A stretch of 64,000 bases of DNA from Streptomyces fulvoviolaceus (GTDB taxonomy: Bacteria > Actinomycetota > Actinomycetes > Streptomycetales > Streptomycetaceae): contig NZ_JOEY01000056.1 of the NCBI RefSeq assembly GCF_000718165.1, positions 25,449-89,448 on the forward strand. Reading direction: 5' to 3'. Within the stretch, counting starts at the first letter, position 1; the number at the start of each line of letters is the position of its first letter. Below, one piece after another: positions 1 to 7,810 of this stretch. Below the pieces are notes generated by a model. It saw only the letters and a list, made by a program, of their open reading frames with translations. It was not told the DNA's origin and searched no databases. The position numbers were made by a program, and so were the translations under genes.

Positions 1-18
1 GGGGCCCTGTCGTCATGG

Positions 19-783
19 TCAGCGGCCCTTCCAGACCGGCGCCCGCTTCTCGGCGAACGCGGCGGCCCCTTCGCGCGCGTCCTGTGACTGGAACACGGGC
101 TCGGCGATGTCGAACTGTTTGCCCCACGCCTCGTCCAGCGTCCAGTCGGCGGTGGAGCGGGCGATCTGCTTCGTCGCCGCGACCGCCAGGGGGCCGTTCG
201 CCGCGATGGTCTCGGCGAGCTTCAACGCGCCGTCGAGCGCACCGCCCTCGTCGGTGAGCCGGTTCACCAGGCCGTACGCGGCGGCCCGTTCGGCGTCGAT
301 GGCTTCACCGGTGAGCAGCAGTTCCAGGGCGATGGCGTACGGAACCCGCCTCGGCAGGTGCAGGGCGGCACCCGCACGGGCGACCAGCGACCGGGTCACC
401 TCGGGCACGCCGAGCCGCGCGGTGCGGGAGGCGACGACGAGGTCGCAGGCCAGCAGCAGCTCGAACCCGCCGGCCAGGGCCCAGCCCTCGACGGCGGCGA
501 TCAGCGGCTTGCGCGGCGGCGTGATGCTGATCCCGCACAGCCCACGGCCCTCGATCGCCGGCGTCTCGCCGCGCAGCCACGCCTTGAGGTCCATTCCCGC
601 CGAGAACGTGCCGCCCGCCCCCGTCAGTACGCCCGCCCGCAGCTCGTCCGACTCGTCGAGCTCGTCCACCGCGGCCGCCACCCCTGCGGCCACTCCCGCG
701 TCCAGGGCGTTCTTCACCTTGGGGCGGTTGATCGTGATGACCTGGACCGCGCCTCGGCGCTCCACCAGTACCTCGTCCGACAC
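19..783 (-). CDS. enoyl-CoA hydratase/isomerase (crotonase) family protein
   Basis: A crotonase-fold enzyme of about 254 residues, expected to hydrate or isomerise an enoyl-CoA in the cytoplasm. The oxyanion-hole segments are visible as FSAGMDLKAW (about residues 59-68) and ALAGGFELLLACD (about 100-112), and the first catalytic Glu position is kept in VPEVTRSL. A GTG start at 783 is preferred because AGGAGG lies 7 bases upstream; an in-frame ATG at 810 has no such site. It is the last gene of the minus-strand operon that begins at 7708, but an AGTGTAC-type site lies just upstream, so it may also have its own promoter. The exact substrate cannot be read from the sequence. Confidence 0.9.
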   Translation of the reverse strand: MSDEVLVERRGAVQVITINRPKVKNALDAGVAAGVAAAVDELDESDELRAGVLTGAGGTFSAGMDLKAWLRGETPAIEGRGLCGISITPPRKPLIAAVEGWALAGGFELLLACDLVVASRTARLGVPEVTRSLVARAGAALHLPRRVPYAIALELLLTGEAIDAERAAAYGLVNRLTDEGGALDGALKLAETIAANGPLAVAATKQIARSTADWTLDEAWGKQFDIAEPVFQSQDAREGAAAFAEKRAPVWKGR

Positions 784-796
784 GTATACCTCCTGG

Positions 797-810
797 ATTC
801 GTACACTCAA
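797..810 (-). promoter_or_regulatory. AGTGTAC operator/-10-like site upstream of crotonase
   Basis: Read on the minus strand this is TTGAGTGTACGAAT. It overlaps the stop codon of the preceding dehydratase gene and lies 14 bases upstream of the crotonase start. It is a variant of the palindrome found at seven other positions in the locus (consensus around AGTRTACT), and is the weakest match. An internal promoter or operator is inferred. Confidence 0.45.
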
Positions 811-2057
811 TTGACGGCGAACCGGGCCAGTTCATGGGCGACCATGCCGTCCAGGTCCTCGGCGGGCGGCGACGGGAGTTCGACCGCGCGGTCTCGGGTC
901 GGCAGCAGGACGACCGCCGTACCGGGAGTGGTGATCTCACCCCGCTGGTTCTCGCACCGCACCTCGACGTGCACCTCGGCCCGCCCATCCACCTGCCGCT
1001 TGTCGACGACCGTGCCGCGCACCCACGTGGTGTCGCCGTGGTAGTTGAACTTCCGGTGCTCGCAGCGCAGTTGCCACAGCCAGCCGTCATCGCCGATCCA
1101 GTCGGTGAGCAGATGGCACAGCCAGGTCTCGCGCATGCCGCCGTAGTCGTACGGGCCCGGCAGGCCGAGTTCCCTCGCCCGCTCGGGTTCCCAGTGCAGG
1201 CGTTGCACGGTGTCCGGGATGTTCAGCGGGTTCGGCGGATAGAGGCCGGGGGCCCTGCGCCGTACCTTCGCGGCGATCCCGAAGGCGCCGGGCGGGGTGA
1301 GCTGCATGCCCCAGCCCAGGTGCCAGACGACCACGTCCGTGGTGGTCAGCGGCCCCTTCACCCGGGGCTGGAGCTCCTCGCCTATCTCGACGTCCTCCCA
1401 GTAGCGGGGCTCGGCTCCGCGCCGGGTCTCGGCCGCGTACGCGGCGTCGATCTCCGCGAGCTGCTCGGCCGTGTAGGGCTCCTGCGCCAGCTGCTCCTTG
1501 GCCCGCTTCTTCGAGGTGTGGCGTTCGGCGTTGATCCAGGTGCCCCGCCGCAGCGCGTGCATCTCGCCGCGTCCGTTGGCGTAGAGGTAGTCACGGACGA
1601 CGTGTGCGGTGCGCCCGCCGAAGCTGCTGCGCTTGAGGTGGACGCCGACCTGGGTCTGCAACACCCGGCAGCGGTCGCCGAGTTGGAGTGGGCGCCACCA
1701 TTCGAACTCCATCACCGCCTGGTAGGACCCGAGTCCGGCGAAGGGGTCGCCCTTCAGCAGTGCCTTGGTCTCGGGGTCGGGCTTCGGGGCGGCGTCCTCC
1801 CCCATCGTGTAGAGGAAGGTGGGCGGTGCGACGAGCGAGCCCCAGCGGGTGCCGGCCGCGTGGTCCGGGTCGCAGTACAGGGGGTTGTCGTCGCCGTAGC
1901 CGTACGCGAAGTGGCGTACGCCGTCCCAGGTCACCTCGTAGTTGTGCGGGGGGTTGCGCTGCGGCTGGGGAACGCCGAGCCGCCGGCGGGAGCGCTCGAC
2001 GGCCTCTTCGGTCAGCACGCCGAAGTGCTCGGCGGCCTTCTCCTGGGTGTCCGTCAT
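807..2057 (-). CDS. MaoC/FAS1-type acyl dehydratase, two hot-dog domains
   Basis: A 416-residue protein read as a bifunctional-length MaoC-like enoyl-CoA hydratase. The N-terminal hot-dog domain contains VRHFAYGYGDDNPLYCDP (about residues 31-48) followed by WGSLVAPPTFLYT; the second domain begins near residue 220 with GEELQPRVKGPLTTTDVVVW. Tandem hot-dog proteins of this size in actinobacteria hydrate bulky enoyl-CoA esters. The ATG at 2057 has GGGAGGA upstream and overlaps the stop of the ligase gene by 4 bases (ATGA), so the two are translationally coupled. The canonical hydratase motif in the second half is not clear to me, so which half is catalytic is uncertain. Confidence 0.82.
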   Translation of the reverse strand: MTDTQEKAAEHFGVLTEEAVERSRRRLGVPQPQRNPPHNYEVTWDGVRHFAYGYGDDNPLYCDPDHAAGTRWGSLVAPPTFLYTMGEDAAPKPDPETKALLKGDPFAGLGSYQAVMEFEWWRPLQLGDRCRVLQTQVGVHLKRSSFGGRTAHVVRDYLYANGRGEMHALRRGTWINAERHTSKKRAKEQLAQEPYTAEQLAEIDAAYAAETRRGAEPRYWEDVEIGEELQPRVKGPLTTTDVVVWHLGWGMQLTPPGAFGIAAKVRRRAPGLYPPNPLNIPDTVQRLHWEPERARELGLPGPYDYGGMRETWLCHLLTDWIGDDGWLWQLRCEHRKFNYHGDTTWVRGTVVDKRQVDGRAEVHVEVRCENQRGEITTPGTAVVLLPTRDRAVELPSPPAEDLDGMVAHELARFAVN

Positions 2058-3550
2058 CGCTGGTCCTCCCTGATGAGCCCGGCACGGACGAGGTCGATGA
2101 GCTCCACACGGCTGACCTTGCTCGACGGGGTCCGGGGCAGTGCGTCGAGGACGACGATGTGCGCCGGCACCTCGTAGGGGGTGAGCTCCGCCCGGCAGAG
2201 GGCGACCAGCTCGGCGGTGTCCGGCGCAGGCCGTCCCGGCTCGATCTCGACCGCCGCGACGGGCACCTCGCCGAGCCGCGGGTCCGGCAACCCGGCCACG
2301 GCCGCCTCCCGCACGGCCGGATGGGACTCCAACACCTTCTTGACCGTCTCCGGCTGCACCTTGAAGCCACCGCGGATGATGGCGTCGTCCGCCCGTCCCT
2401 CGATCCACACGAACCGGTCGGCGTCGATCCGGGCCAGATCGCTGGTCCGCACCCATGTCCGGCCGCCCCGGGTGCTCTGCTCGGTACGGACCTCCAGTCG
2501 GCCGGTCCTGCCGACGGGCAGCTCGGCGCCGTCCTCGCCGGTCACCCTCAACTCGACGCCGTCGAAGGCGCGTCCGGCGCTGCCCGCCTTCCGCTGCCAC
2601 CACCGCTCGTGCAGGGGCAGTGTCCAGCCGACCACCGCTCCGGCGAACTCGGTGGCGCCGTAGGTCATGAGCACGGGGATGCCGTAGGTGCGGAAGAACG
2701 CGTCGGCGAGTTCCGCCGGGCAGGGCGCGGTGCCGGAGGTGATGACCTGCAAGGCGGCCAGCCGTTCCTTCGACACGCCCGCGTCGAGCACGGCTCGGAT
2801 GGCCGCGGGCACCAGGCTCGCCGCCCGCAGGCCGTGGCGTTCCACGGCGCTCACCCACGGTTCGACCGCGAACTTGGGCAGGAGGAGCATGCGGCGCCCG
2901 GTCGCGAGGCAGGCGAGCGCCCGCCACAGGCCGCCGATGTGCACGAGCGGTGTGGCCACCAGCGACGCCGACGGCGACAGCAGTCGCGCGGACTTCGGGG
3001 TCTGCCCGCCGGAGACGAGTGCCTGGTCGAGCTGGCCGATGCGCAGATGGACGCGTTTCGGGGGGCCGGTCGTGCCCGAGGTGAGCATCTCCACCGCAAC
3101 GCCGGGGTTGGCGGGCGACTCGGCGGGGGCCGTGCCGCCGACGGCTCGGAGGGTGCCGTCGGCGCCCAGTTCCAGGGCCGCGCCGTGGCCGGTCACCGCG
3201 CTCAGGACGCCCTCGCGTGCCAGGGCCTCGGCGCCTGAGACGACGACGGGCAGCTCGCAGCGGGCGATGTCGGCCGCGAGGCGCGCGGCGGGCTGCAACG
3301 GGCTGAGCATCACCAGGCACCGCCCGGAGGCGATCACCGCGGCGACGACGGCGACGTGTTCGGGTCGGTTCTCCAGTACGACGCCGATGCGGGCGCCTTC
3401 CTGCAGGCGCGCCGCGTCGAGCGCGTCGACGACGCCTTGTGCGGTCTTCTGGACCTGGCCCCAGGTCCACCAGTCCCCGTGGTGCTCGATCGCCTCGGCG
3501 TCGGCGGGAGCTTCGGCCAGCAGCAGGGACAGGCGATCGCGAATTCCCAC
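2054..3550 (-). CDS. AMP-dependent acyl-CoA ligase
   Basis: A 498-residue adenylate-forming ligase that would activate a carboxylic acid to its CoA thioester with ATP. The P-loop-like motif MLTSGTTGPPKRV is at about residues 155-167, the A5-type motif MTYGATEF near 290, and the C-terminal lid carries GGFKVQPETVKKVLESHP and ends with PRTPSSKVSR, where the Lys is the usual adenylation lysine. The start is GTG at 3550 with AAAGG 8 bases upstream. It lies in the long minus-strand catabolic operon, after a 94-bp gap rich in short GTCCTGA repeats. A second ligase of this class is at 10982-12487, so the two may act on different intermediates. Confidence 0.93.
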   Translation of the reverse strand: MGIRDRLSLLLAEAPADAEAIEHHGDWWTWGQVQKTAQGVVDALDAARLQEGARIGVVLENRPEHVAVVAAVIASGRCLVMLSPLQPAARLAADIARCELPVVVSGAEALAREGVLSAVTGHGAALELGADGTLRAVGGTAPAESPANPGVAVEMLTSGTTGPPKRVHLRIGQLDQALVSGGQTPKSARLLSPSASLVATPLVHIGGLWRALACLATGRRMLLLPKFAVEPWVSAVERHGLRAASLVPAAIRAVLDAGVSKERLAALQVITSGTAPCPAELADAFFRTYGIPVLMTYGATEFAGAVVGWTLPLHERWWQRKAGSAGRAFDGVELRVTGEDGAELPVGRTGRLEVRTEQSTRGGRTWVRTSDLARIDADRFVWIEGRADDAIIRGGFKVQPETVKKVLESHPAVREAAVAGLPDPRLGEVPVAAVEIEPGRPAPDTAELVALCRAELTPYEVPAHIVVLDALPRTPSSKVSRVELIDLVRAGLIREDQR

Positions 3551-3644
3551 GTGAGCAACCTTTCGTCATCGGTGTCCTGAGGAGTCCTGTGACGTGCTGA
3601 GATGTTCCATGACGTCCTGAGGCGTCCTGATACGGCGACGGTTC

Positions 3645-4760
3645 TCAGATCCCCACCAGGTCGGCCAACCGCGCCCGGTGCGTCGCCGGGCTCCCGAAGA
3701 GCTGCTCGGACGACTTCGCGCGCTTCAGGTAGAGGTGCGCGTCGTGCTCCCACGTGTAGCCGATGCCACCGTGGATCTGGATGTTCTCCTTGGCCGCGTG
3801 GGTGAAGGCGGCCGAGCAGTACGCCGCGGCGAGCGCGGCGGACACCGGCAACTCGCCCGAGCCCTCGGCCGCCACGGACATCGCGTGGTACGCCGCCGAC
3901 CGGGCCGCCTCGACCTGGAGCAGCATGTCGGCACACTTGTGCTTGACGGCCTGGAAGGACCCGATGGGACGGCCGAACTGCACCCGCACCTTCGCGTACT
4001 CCACCGCCGCGTCCAGACAGGCCTGCGCACCGCCGACCTGTTCGGCCGCCAGTGCCACGGCCGCGAGGTCGAGCACGGTACGCAGGTACGCGGAGGCGTC
4101 CCCGTCCGGGCCCACCCGCACGGCCACCGCGCGGTCGAGGTCGATCCGCGCCAGCCGCCGGGTCGGGTCGAGCGTCTCCAGTCGGGTGCGGGTCACCCCG
4201 GAGGCGTCTCCGTCCACGGCGAAGAGCCCAAGTCCCGTGTCATCGCGTGCCGTTACGAGGAGCAGGTCGGCGGTGTGCCCGTCGACGACGAACATCTTGG
4301 TGCCGGACACGGTCCAGCCGCCGTCGTCGCGCGTGGCCGCGGCCCCCATGTCCTCCGGCCGCCACGATCCGTTCGCCTCGGCCATCGCCAGCGTGGCGGT
4401 GAGCGAACCGTCGGCGATCGCGGGCAGCCATCGTGCCTTCGCCGTGCCGTCGCCGGAGGCCGCGAGGGCCTGGCCGGCGAGGGCCACGGTGGCGAAATAC
4501 GGCGACGGCAGGAGCACGCGCCCCAGTTCCTCCAGCACGATCCCCAACTCGACCGGGCCACCGCCGAATCCGCCGTACTCCTCCGGCAAGGCCAGGCCGT
4601 GCAGCCCGAGTTGACCGGCCATCTGCCGCCACAACGCCGGATCATGGCCATCGTCGGACTCCATCCAGCGTCGTACGGCCGCGCTCGGCGCCTTTTCCGT
4701 GAGGAAGCGGCGCAGTGTCGCGCGGAGTTCCTCCTGCTCGTCGGTGAGCGTCAGTGCCAC
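3645..4760 (-). CDS. acyl-CoA dehydrogenase, short form
   Basis: A 371-residue flavoprotein of the acyl-CoA dehydrogenase fold, expected to introduce an alpha-beta double bond into an acyl-CoA. The N-terminus LTLTDEQEELRATLRRFL and the LPEEYGGFGGG segment are typical, as is FGRPIGSFQAVKHKCAD (about 265-281), and the C-terminal HGGIGYTWEHDAHLYLKRA. The GTG start at 4760 follows GGAGGA. It is small, and resembles the other short acyl-CoA dehydrogenase at 24811; in actinobacterial steroid catabolism two such short proteins often form a heteromer (FadE28/FadE29 type). Heteromer formation here is only inferred. Confidence 0.92.
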   Translation of the reverse strand: MALTLTDEQEELRATLRRFLTEKAPSAAVRRWMESDDGHDPALWRQMAGQLGLHGLALPEEYGGFGGGPVELGIVLEELGRVLLPSPYFATVALAGQALAASGDGTAKARWLPAIADGSLTATLAMAEANGSWRPEDMGAAATRDDGGWTVSGTKMFVVDGHTADLLLVTARDDTGLGLFAVDGDASGVTRTRLETLDPTRRLARIDLDRAVAVRVGPDGDASAYLRTVLDLAAVALAAEQVGGAQACLDAAVEYAKVRVQFGRPIGSFQAVKHKCADMLLQVEAARSAAYHAMSVAAEGSGELPVSAALAAAYCSAAFTHAAKENIQIHGGIGYTWEHDAHLYLKRAKSSEQLFGSPATHRARLADLVGI

Positions 4761-4773
4761 TCTTCCTCCACCG

Positions 4774-5241
4774 TCACCGGGGTGTCTTCGAGAGCAGGTA
4801 GGCGGAGAAGTCGGGCATCCGCGCCCGGTCCACGATCTCGATCCGCACGCCGGAGGGGTCCAGGTGGTAGGCGAAGATCGACAGAGCTCCGTCGACGATC
4901 GCGCACGCCTCCAGCGGGAATCCCGCCTCCTCCAGCCCCTTCGACGTCGTCTGCAGGTCGTCGCAGAAGTAGCCGAGGTGGTGCGTCGCCATGCGTTCGC
5001 CCGCGGTCCACGGTGTTCCGGGGATCTCCTGCACGAGTTCGATGTGCGGGGCGTCGAGCGAGTAGGCGAAGCGCAGTTGGAGGGGGCGTACGCCGTCCGC
5101 CAGTCGGACCTGCACCTCGCCGGTCATGGTCTCGGTCCACCGGTGGCCCGCGACCTCGGTCATCCGGGCCTTCCAGGCTTCGATGTCCGGGACCACGATC
5201 CCGGTGTGGTACAGATCCGCCGCTGCGAGGGGATGCGTCAT
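4774..5241 (-). CDS. VOC-superfamily protein (glyoxalase/dioxygenase fold)
   Basis: A 155-residue protein with two beta-alpha-beta-beta-beta modules. Likely metal ligands are His in DLYHTGIVVPD (about residue 12), Glu in HIELVQE, His in HHLGYFCDD and Glu in VRIEIVD, the pattern of vicinal-oxygen-chelate enzymes, which include methylmalonyl-CoA epimerases, glyoxalases and extradiol dioxygenases. The length favours a single-domain epimerase or lyase over a dioxygenase. The ATG at 5241 with GAGGGG upstream is preferred to the longer reading, which would overlap the P450. It sits 8 bp downstream of the P450 gene, so the two are co-transcribed. The reaction cannot be assigned. Confidence 0.8.
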   Translation of the reverse strand: MTHPLAAADLYHTGIVVPDIEAWKARMTEVAGHRWTETMTGEVQVRLADGVRPLQLRFAYSLDAPHIELVQEIPGTPWTAGERMATHHLGYFCDDLQTTSKGLEEAGFPLEACAIVDGALSIFAYHLDPSGVRIEIVDRARMPDFSAYLLSKTPR

Positions 5242-5249
5242 GGTGCCCC

Positions 5250-6449
5250 TCACCACTCCAGGCGGAGCGACTTGATGCCGTACATGTTGCCGTGCTGCCA
5301 GAGCTCCTGGCCGGGTGCGATCCGGTAGTCGGGGATGCGCCGGTGCCATTCCTCGACGGCCACGTTGAGCTCGAGGCGGGCGAGGTGCGAGCCGAGGCAG
5401 CGGTGCGGGCCCGAGCCGAACGCGATGTGGTTGGTGGCCTTGCGGTGCAGGTCCACCTCGAGGGGGTTGTCGTACCGCTCGGGATCGCGGTTGGTGACCG
5501 CCAGCGGAAGCATCACCATCTCGCCCGCCTTGACCGGGCAGCCGCCGACCTCCACGTCCTTCGTGGCCTTGCGGGCCGGGACGACGAACGAGTACACGCG
5601 GAGGGTCTCCTCCACGGCGGTGGGGATGAGCGACGGGTCGGCGAGGATCTCCGCGCGCTGCTCCGGATGCGTGGCGAAGTGGTACAGCGCCCAGCCGATG
5701 GAGATCGGGACCGTGTCGAAGCCGGCCTGGAACAGCAGGATGCAGAACGCGTGCATGTCCCGGTCGCTGATCGCTTCGCCGTCGATGGTCCAGGTCATGG
5801 CGTGGGAGAGCAGGTCGTCGCGCGGGCTCTTGCGGCGCAGGGCGATCTGTTCCTCGAAGTACGCCGAGACGGCCAGCATGGCGGCCATCTGCCTCTTGCC
5901 CTCGGGGTCCTCACCGTGGGAGAGGTGCAGCAGCTCGTGGACCCAGTCCAGGAAGATCGGCAGATCCTCCTCGGGCAGGCCCATCAGGCGCATGAAGATC
6001 AGGGTCGGGAAGCGGCGCGCGAACTCGTCGAGCACGTCGGCGCCGTCGTGCTCCTTCAGTGCGTCGATCAGCCCGGCCGCGACCTCGCGCACCTCCGGCT
6101 CGCGGGCGGCGACGGTGTTCGGGGAGAAGTAGCGGCCCAGCAGGCGCCGCCACACGGTGTGCACCGGCGGATCGAGCATCTCGGGGATCCACAGGAACTT
6201 CGGATCCGGTTCGAGCGCCGTCACCGACTTGTTGGAGAAGGTCTGCCAGTCCTGCAGGGCCTGCTGCACCGCCGGGCCGTCCGTGACGACCCAGAAACCA
6301 CGGGCGACGGTGCTGCGGAACCCGCTGTGGGTGCCGGCCATCTCGTCCCACCGCTCGTGGTGGCTGAGGACCGGGCCGCCGAGCCGGTTGTCGAAGGGGT
6401 AGGCGGGCACGCCGTCGTGGGTTCCGTCGGGTTCGAGCGTCGTACTCAT
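5250..6449 (-). CDS. cytochrome P450
   Basis: A 399-residue soluble bacterial P450. The heme-binding loop is FGSGPHRCLG (about residues 344-353) with the Cys ligand; the I-helix oxygen-activation motif is AGFDT (about 240), and the K-helix ExxR is EETLR. The N-terminus has no membrane anchor. It probably hydroxylates the substrate or an intermediate of the surrounding CoA-dependent pathway. It is the second gene of the minus-strand operon, 26 bp after the CoA-transferase. No ferredoxin or ferredoxin reductase gene is nearby, so redox partners must come from elsewhere. Confidence 0.95.
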   Translation of the reverse strand: MSTTLEPDGTHDGVPAYPFDNRLGGPVLSHHERWDEMAGTHSGFRSTVARGFWVVTDGPAVQQALQDWQTFSNKSVTALEPDPKFLWIPEMLDPPVHTVWRRLLGRYFSPNTVAAREPEVREVAAGLIDALKEHDGADVLDEFARRFPTLIFMRLMGLPEEDLPIFLDWVHELLHLSHGEDPEGKRQMAAMLAVSAYFEEQIALRRKSPRDDLLSHAMTWTIDGEAISDRDMHAFCILLFQAGFDTVPISIGWALYHFATHPEQRAEILADPSLIPTAVEETLRVYSFVVPARKATKDVEVGGCPVKAGEMVMLPLAVTNRDPERYDNPLEVDLHRKATNHIAFGSGPHRCLGSHLARLELNVAVEEWHRRIPDYRIAPGQELWQHGNMYGIKSLRLEW

Positions 6450-6475
6450 TCACGGCTCCTTTCGTCGTACGTCCG

Positions 6476-7708
6476 TCACGTCGCCGCGCCGTCGATCTTG
6501 AGCGCGATCAGCTCGTCCTCGCCGAGGCCCAGCTCGAGCAGGACCTCGTCGGTGTGTTCCGCGAACTGCGGTGCCCTGGTCAGGTCGGCCGGGGTCTCGT
6601 CGAACTGGACGGGGTTGGCGACCAGTTCGCGGTCGACGCCGTCGGCGTCCACGAGGGGAGCGATCAGACCGTTGGCGCGCAGGGCGGGGTCCTGGCCGAC
6701 CTCCCAGGCGTTCTGTACGGCCGCCCACTGGCCCTCGCCCCGGGAGAGGATCTCGACCCACTCCGCGTAGGGGCGGGACGCGATGAGGTCGGCGACGATC
6801 TCGGCCGCCTCGGCGGCGTTGGCCATCAACTTCTCGGTGCTGTCGAAGCGTTCGTCGCCGCTCAGTTCGTCGCGGCCGGCCAGCTTGCAGAACTCCGACC
6901 AGTACCGGCCGGGTTGGAGCATCGACAGTTCGATCCAGCGGCCGTCCGAGGTGCGGTAGGCCCCGATGAGCGGATTGGTGGCCGAGCCGTGCCGGGGCGG
7001 GGTGTTCACCGGGAGCGGGCCGCCGGTCAGCAGCGCGAGGTTGACCGTGAACTGGGTCGCCCAGGCACCGACGCCGACCAGCGACACGTCCACGACGGAC
7101 GGTTCACCGGTGGTGGCGCGGGAGTAGAGAGCGGCGGCTATGCCTCCGGCGATGGTCATGCCGCCCATCGAGTCGCCGTAGGCGCCGGCGGGCATCCGGG
7201 TCATCCGGTCCGCGCCGGGCGGGGTGACACCGGCGGCGCTTCCCCCGCGCGCCCAGAAAGCGGTGCTGTCGTAGCCGCCCTTGCCCGCCTCCTCACCGCG
7301 GGCGCCGAAGCCGCTGCCGCGGACGTAGATGATGTCGGGGTTGATCGCCCGCACGTCCTCGACGTCGATGCGCAGCTTCGCCCGCGCCTCCGGCAGGAAG
7401 TTCGTGAGGAACACGTCGCTGTTGCGGATCAGTTCCTCCAGCACCGGGCGCGCGGACGGCTTCTCCAGGGCGAGGCCGACGCTGCGTTTCCCGCGGTTGG
7501 GCCCCTCCATGATCGGGAAGAACGACGACCCCTTGCTGGCCGCCTCGTAGCCGAGCACCCGCACCAACCCCCGCTGGGCGTCGCCGCGTTCGGCGTGCTC
7601 GATCTTGATCACGTCGGCGCCCCAGTCCGCGAGCACCGCGCCCGCCGCCGGGACGAAGGTGAACTGCGCGACCTCGAGCACCCGCACGCCCTCCATGGGC
7701 CTCTGCAT
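6476..7708 (-). CDS. type III (CaiB/BaiF) CoA-transferase
   Basis: A 410-residue family III CoA-transferase, which moves CoA between two carboxylic acids through an aspartyl intermediate. The N-terminus GVRVLEVAQFTFVPAAG and the segment GANVIKIEH-like ADVIKIEHAERGD are typical; the probable catalytic Asp lies in AGAYGDSMGG (about residue 173). The ATG at 7708 has GGAGGGG upstream; an in-frame start at 7732 lacks one. It is the first gene of the operon running to position 19 and is divergent from the acyl-CoA dehydrogenase at 7811, with the palindromic site 7790-7806 between them. Formyl-CoA transferases and alpha-methylacyl-CoA racemases share this fold, so racemisation is an alternative role. 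Confidence 0.92.
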   Translation of the reverse strand: MQRPMEGVRVLEVAQFTFVPAAGAVLADWGADVIKIEHAERGDAQRGLVRVLGYEAASKGSSFFPIMEGPNRGKRSVGLALEKPSARPVLEELIRNSDVFLTNFLPEARAKLRIDVEDVRAINPDIIYVRGSGFGARGEEAGKGGYDSTAFWARGGSAAGVTPPGADRMTRMPAGAYGDSMGGMTIAGGIAAALYSRATTGEPSVVDVSLVGVGAWATQFTVNLALLTGGPLPVNTPPRHGSATNPLIGAYRTSDGRWIELSMLQPGRYWSEFCKLAGRDELSGDERFDSTEKLMANAAEAAEIVADLIASRPYAEWVEILSRGEGQWAAVQNAWEVGQDPALRANGLIAPLVDADGVDRELVANPVQFDETPADLTRAPQFAEHTDEVLLELGLGEDELIALKIDGAAT

Positions 7709-7789
7709 CAGACCAACCCCTCCGCGGCTCATCCCTATTGCGCATACCTAATGCGGCAAGTCTGGCTCCGAGTATGGACCGAGGGACCT

Positions 7790-7806
7790 AAAAAGTATAC
7801 TGTTTT
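7790..7806. promoter_or_regulatory. AGTATACT palindrome, probable bidirectional operator/promoter
   Basis: The sequence AAAAAGTATACTGTTTT contains a perfect 8-bp palindrome. On the plus strand TATACT ends 9 bases before the ATG at 7811, which is where a -10 box of a leaderless transcript would sit. On the minus strand the same palindrome could serve the CoA-transferase operon with a leader of about 80 bases. A related GAGTATGG lies at about 7770. It is the best match to the shared motif of the locus. Confidence 0.65.
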
Positions 7807-7810
7807 CGTC

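Noticed and set aside
807..3569. 920-codon minus-strand frame spanning the ligase and dehydratase
   Set aside because: Only the part after 2057 is the dehydratase; the upstream part reads the ligase in a wrong frame and is Arg-rich.
3678..6770. Long plus-strand open frame of about 1030 codons opposite the dehydrogenase-P450 operon
   Set aside because: It is antisense to well-supported genes, has Arg/Gly/Val-rich unstructured composition and no family motif. Such frames are a normal effect of very high third-position GC.
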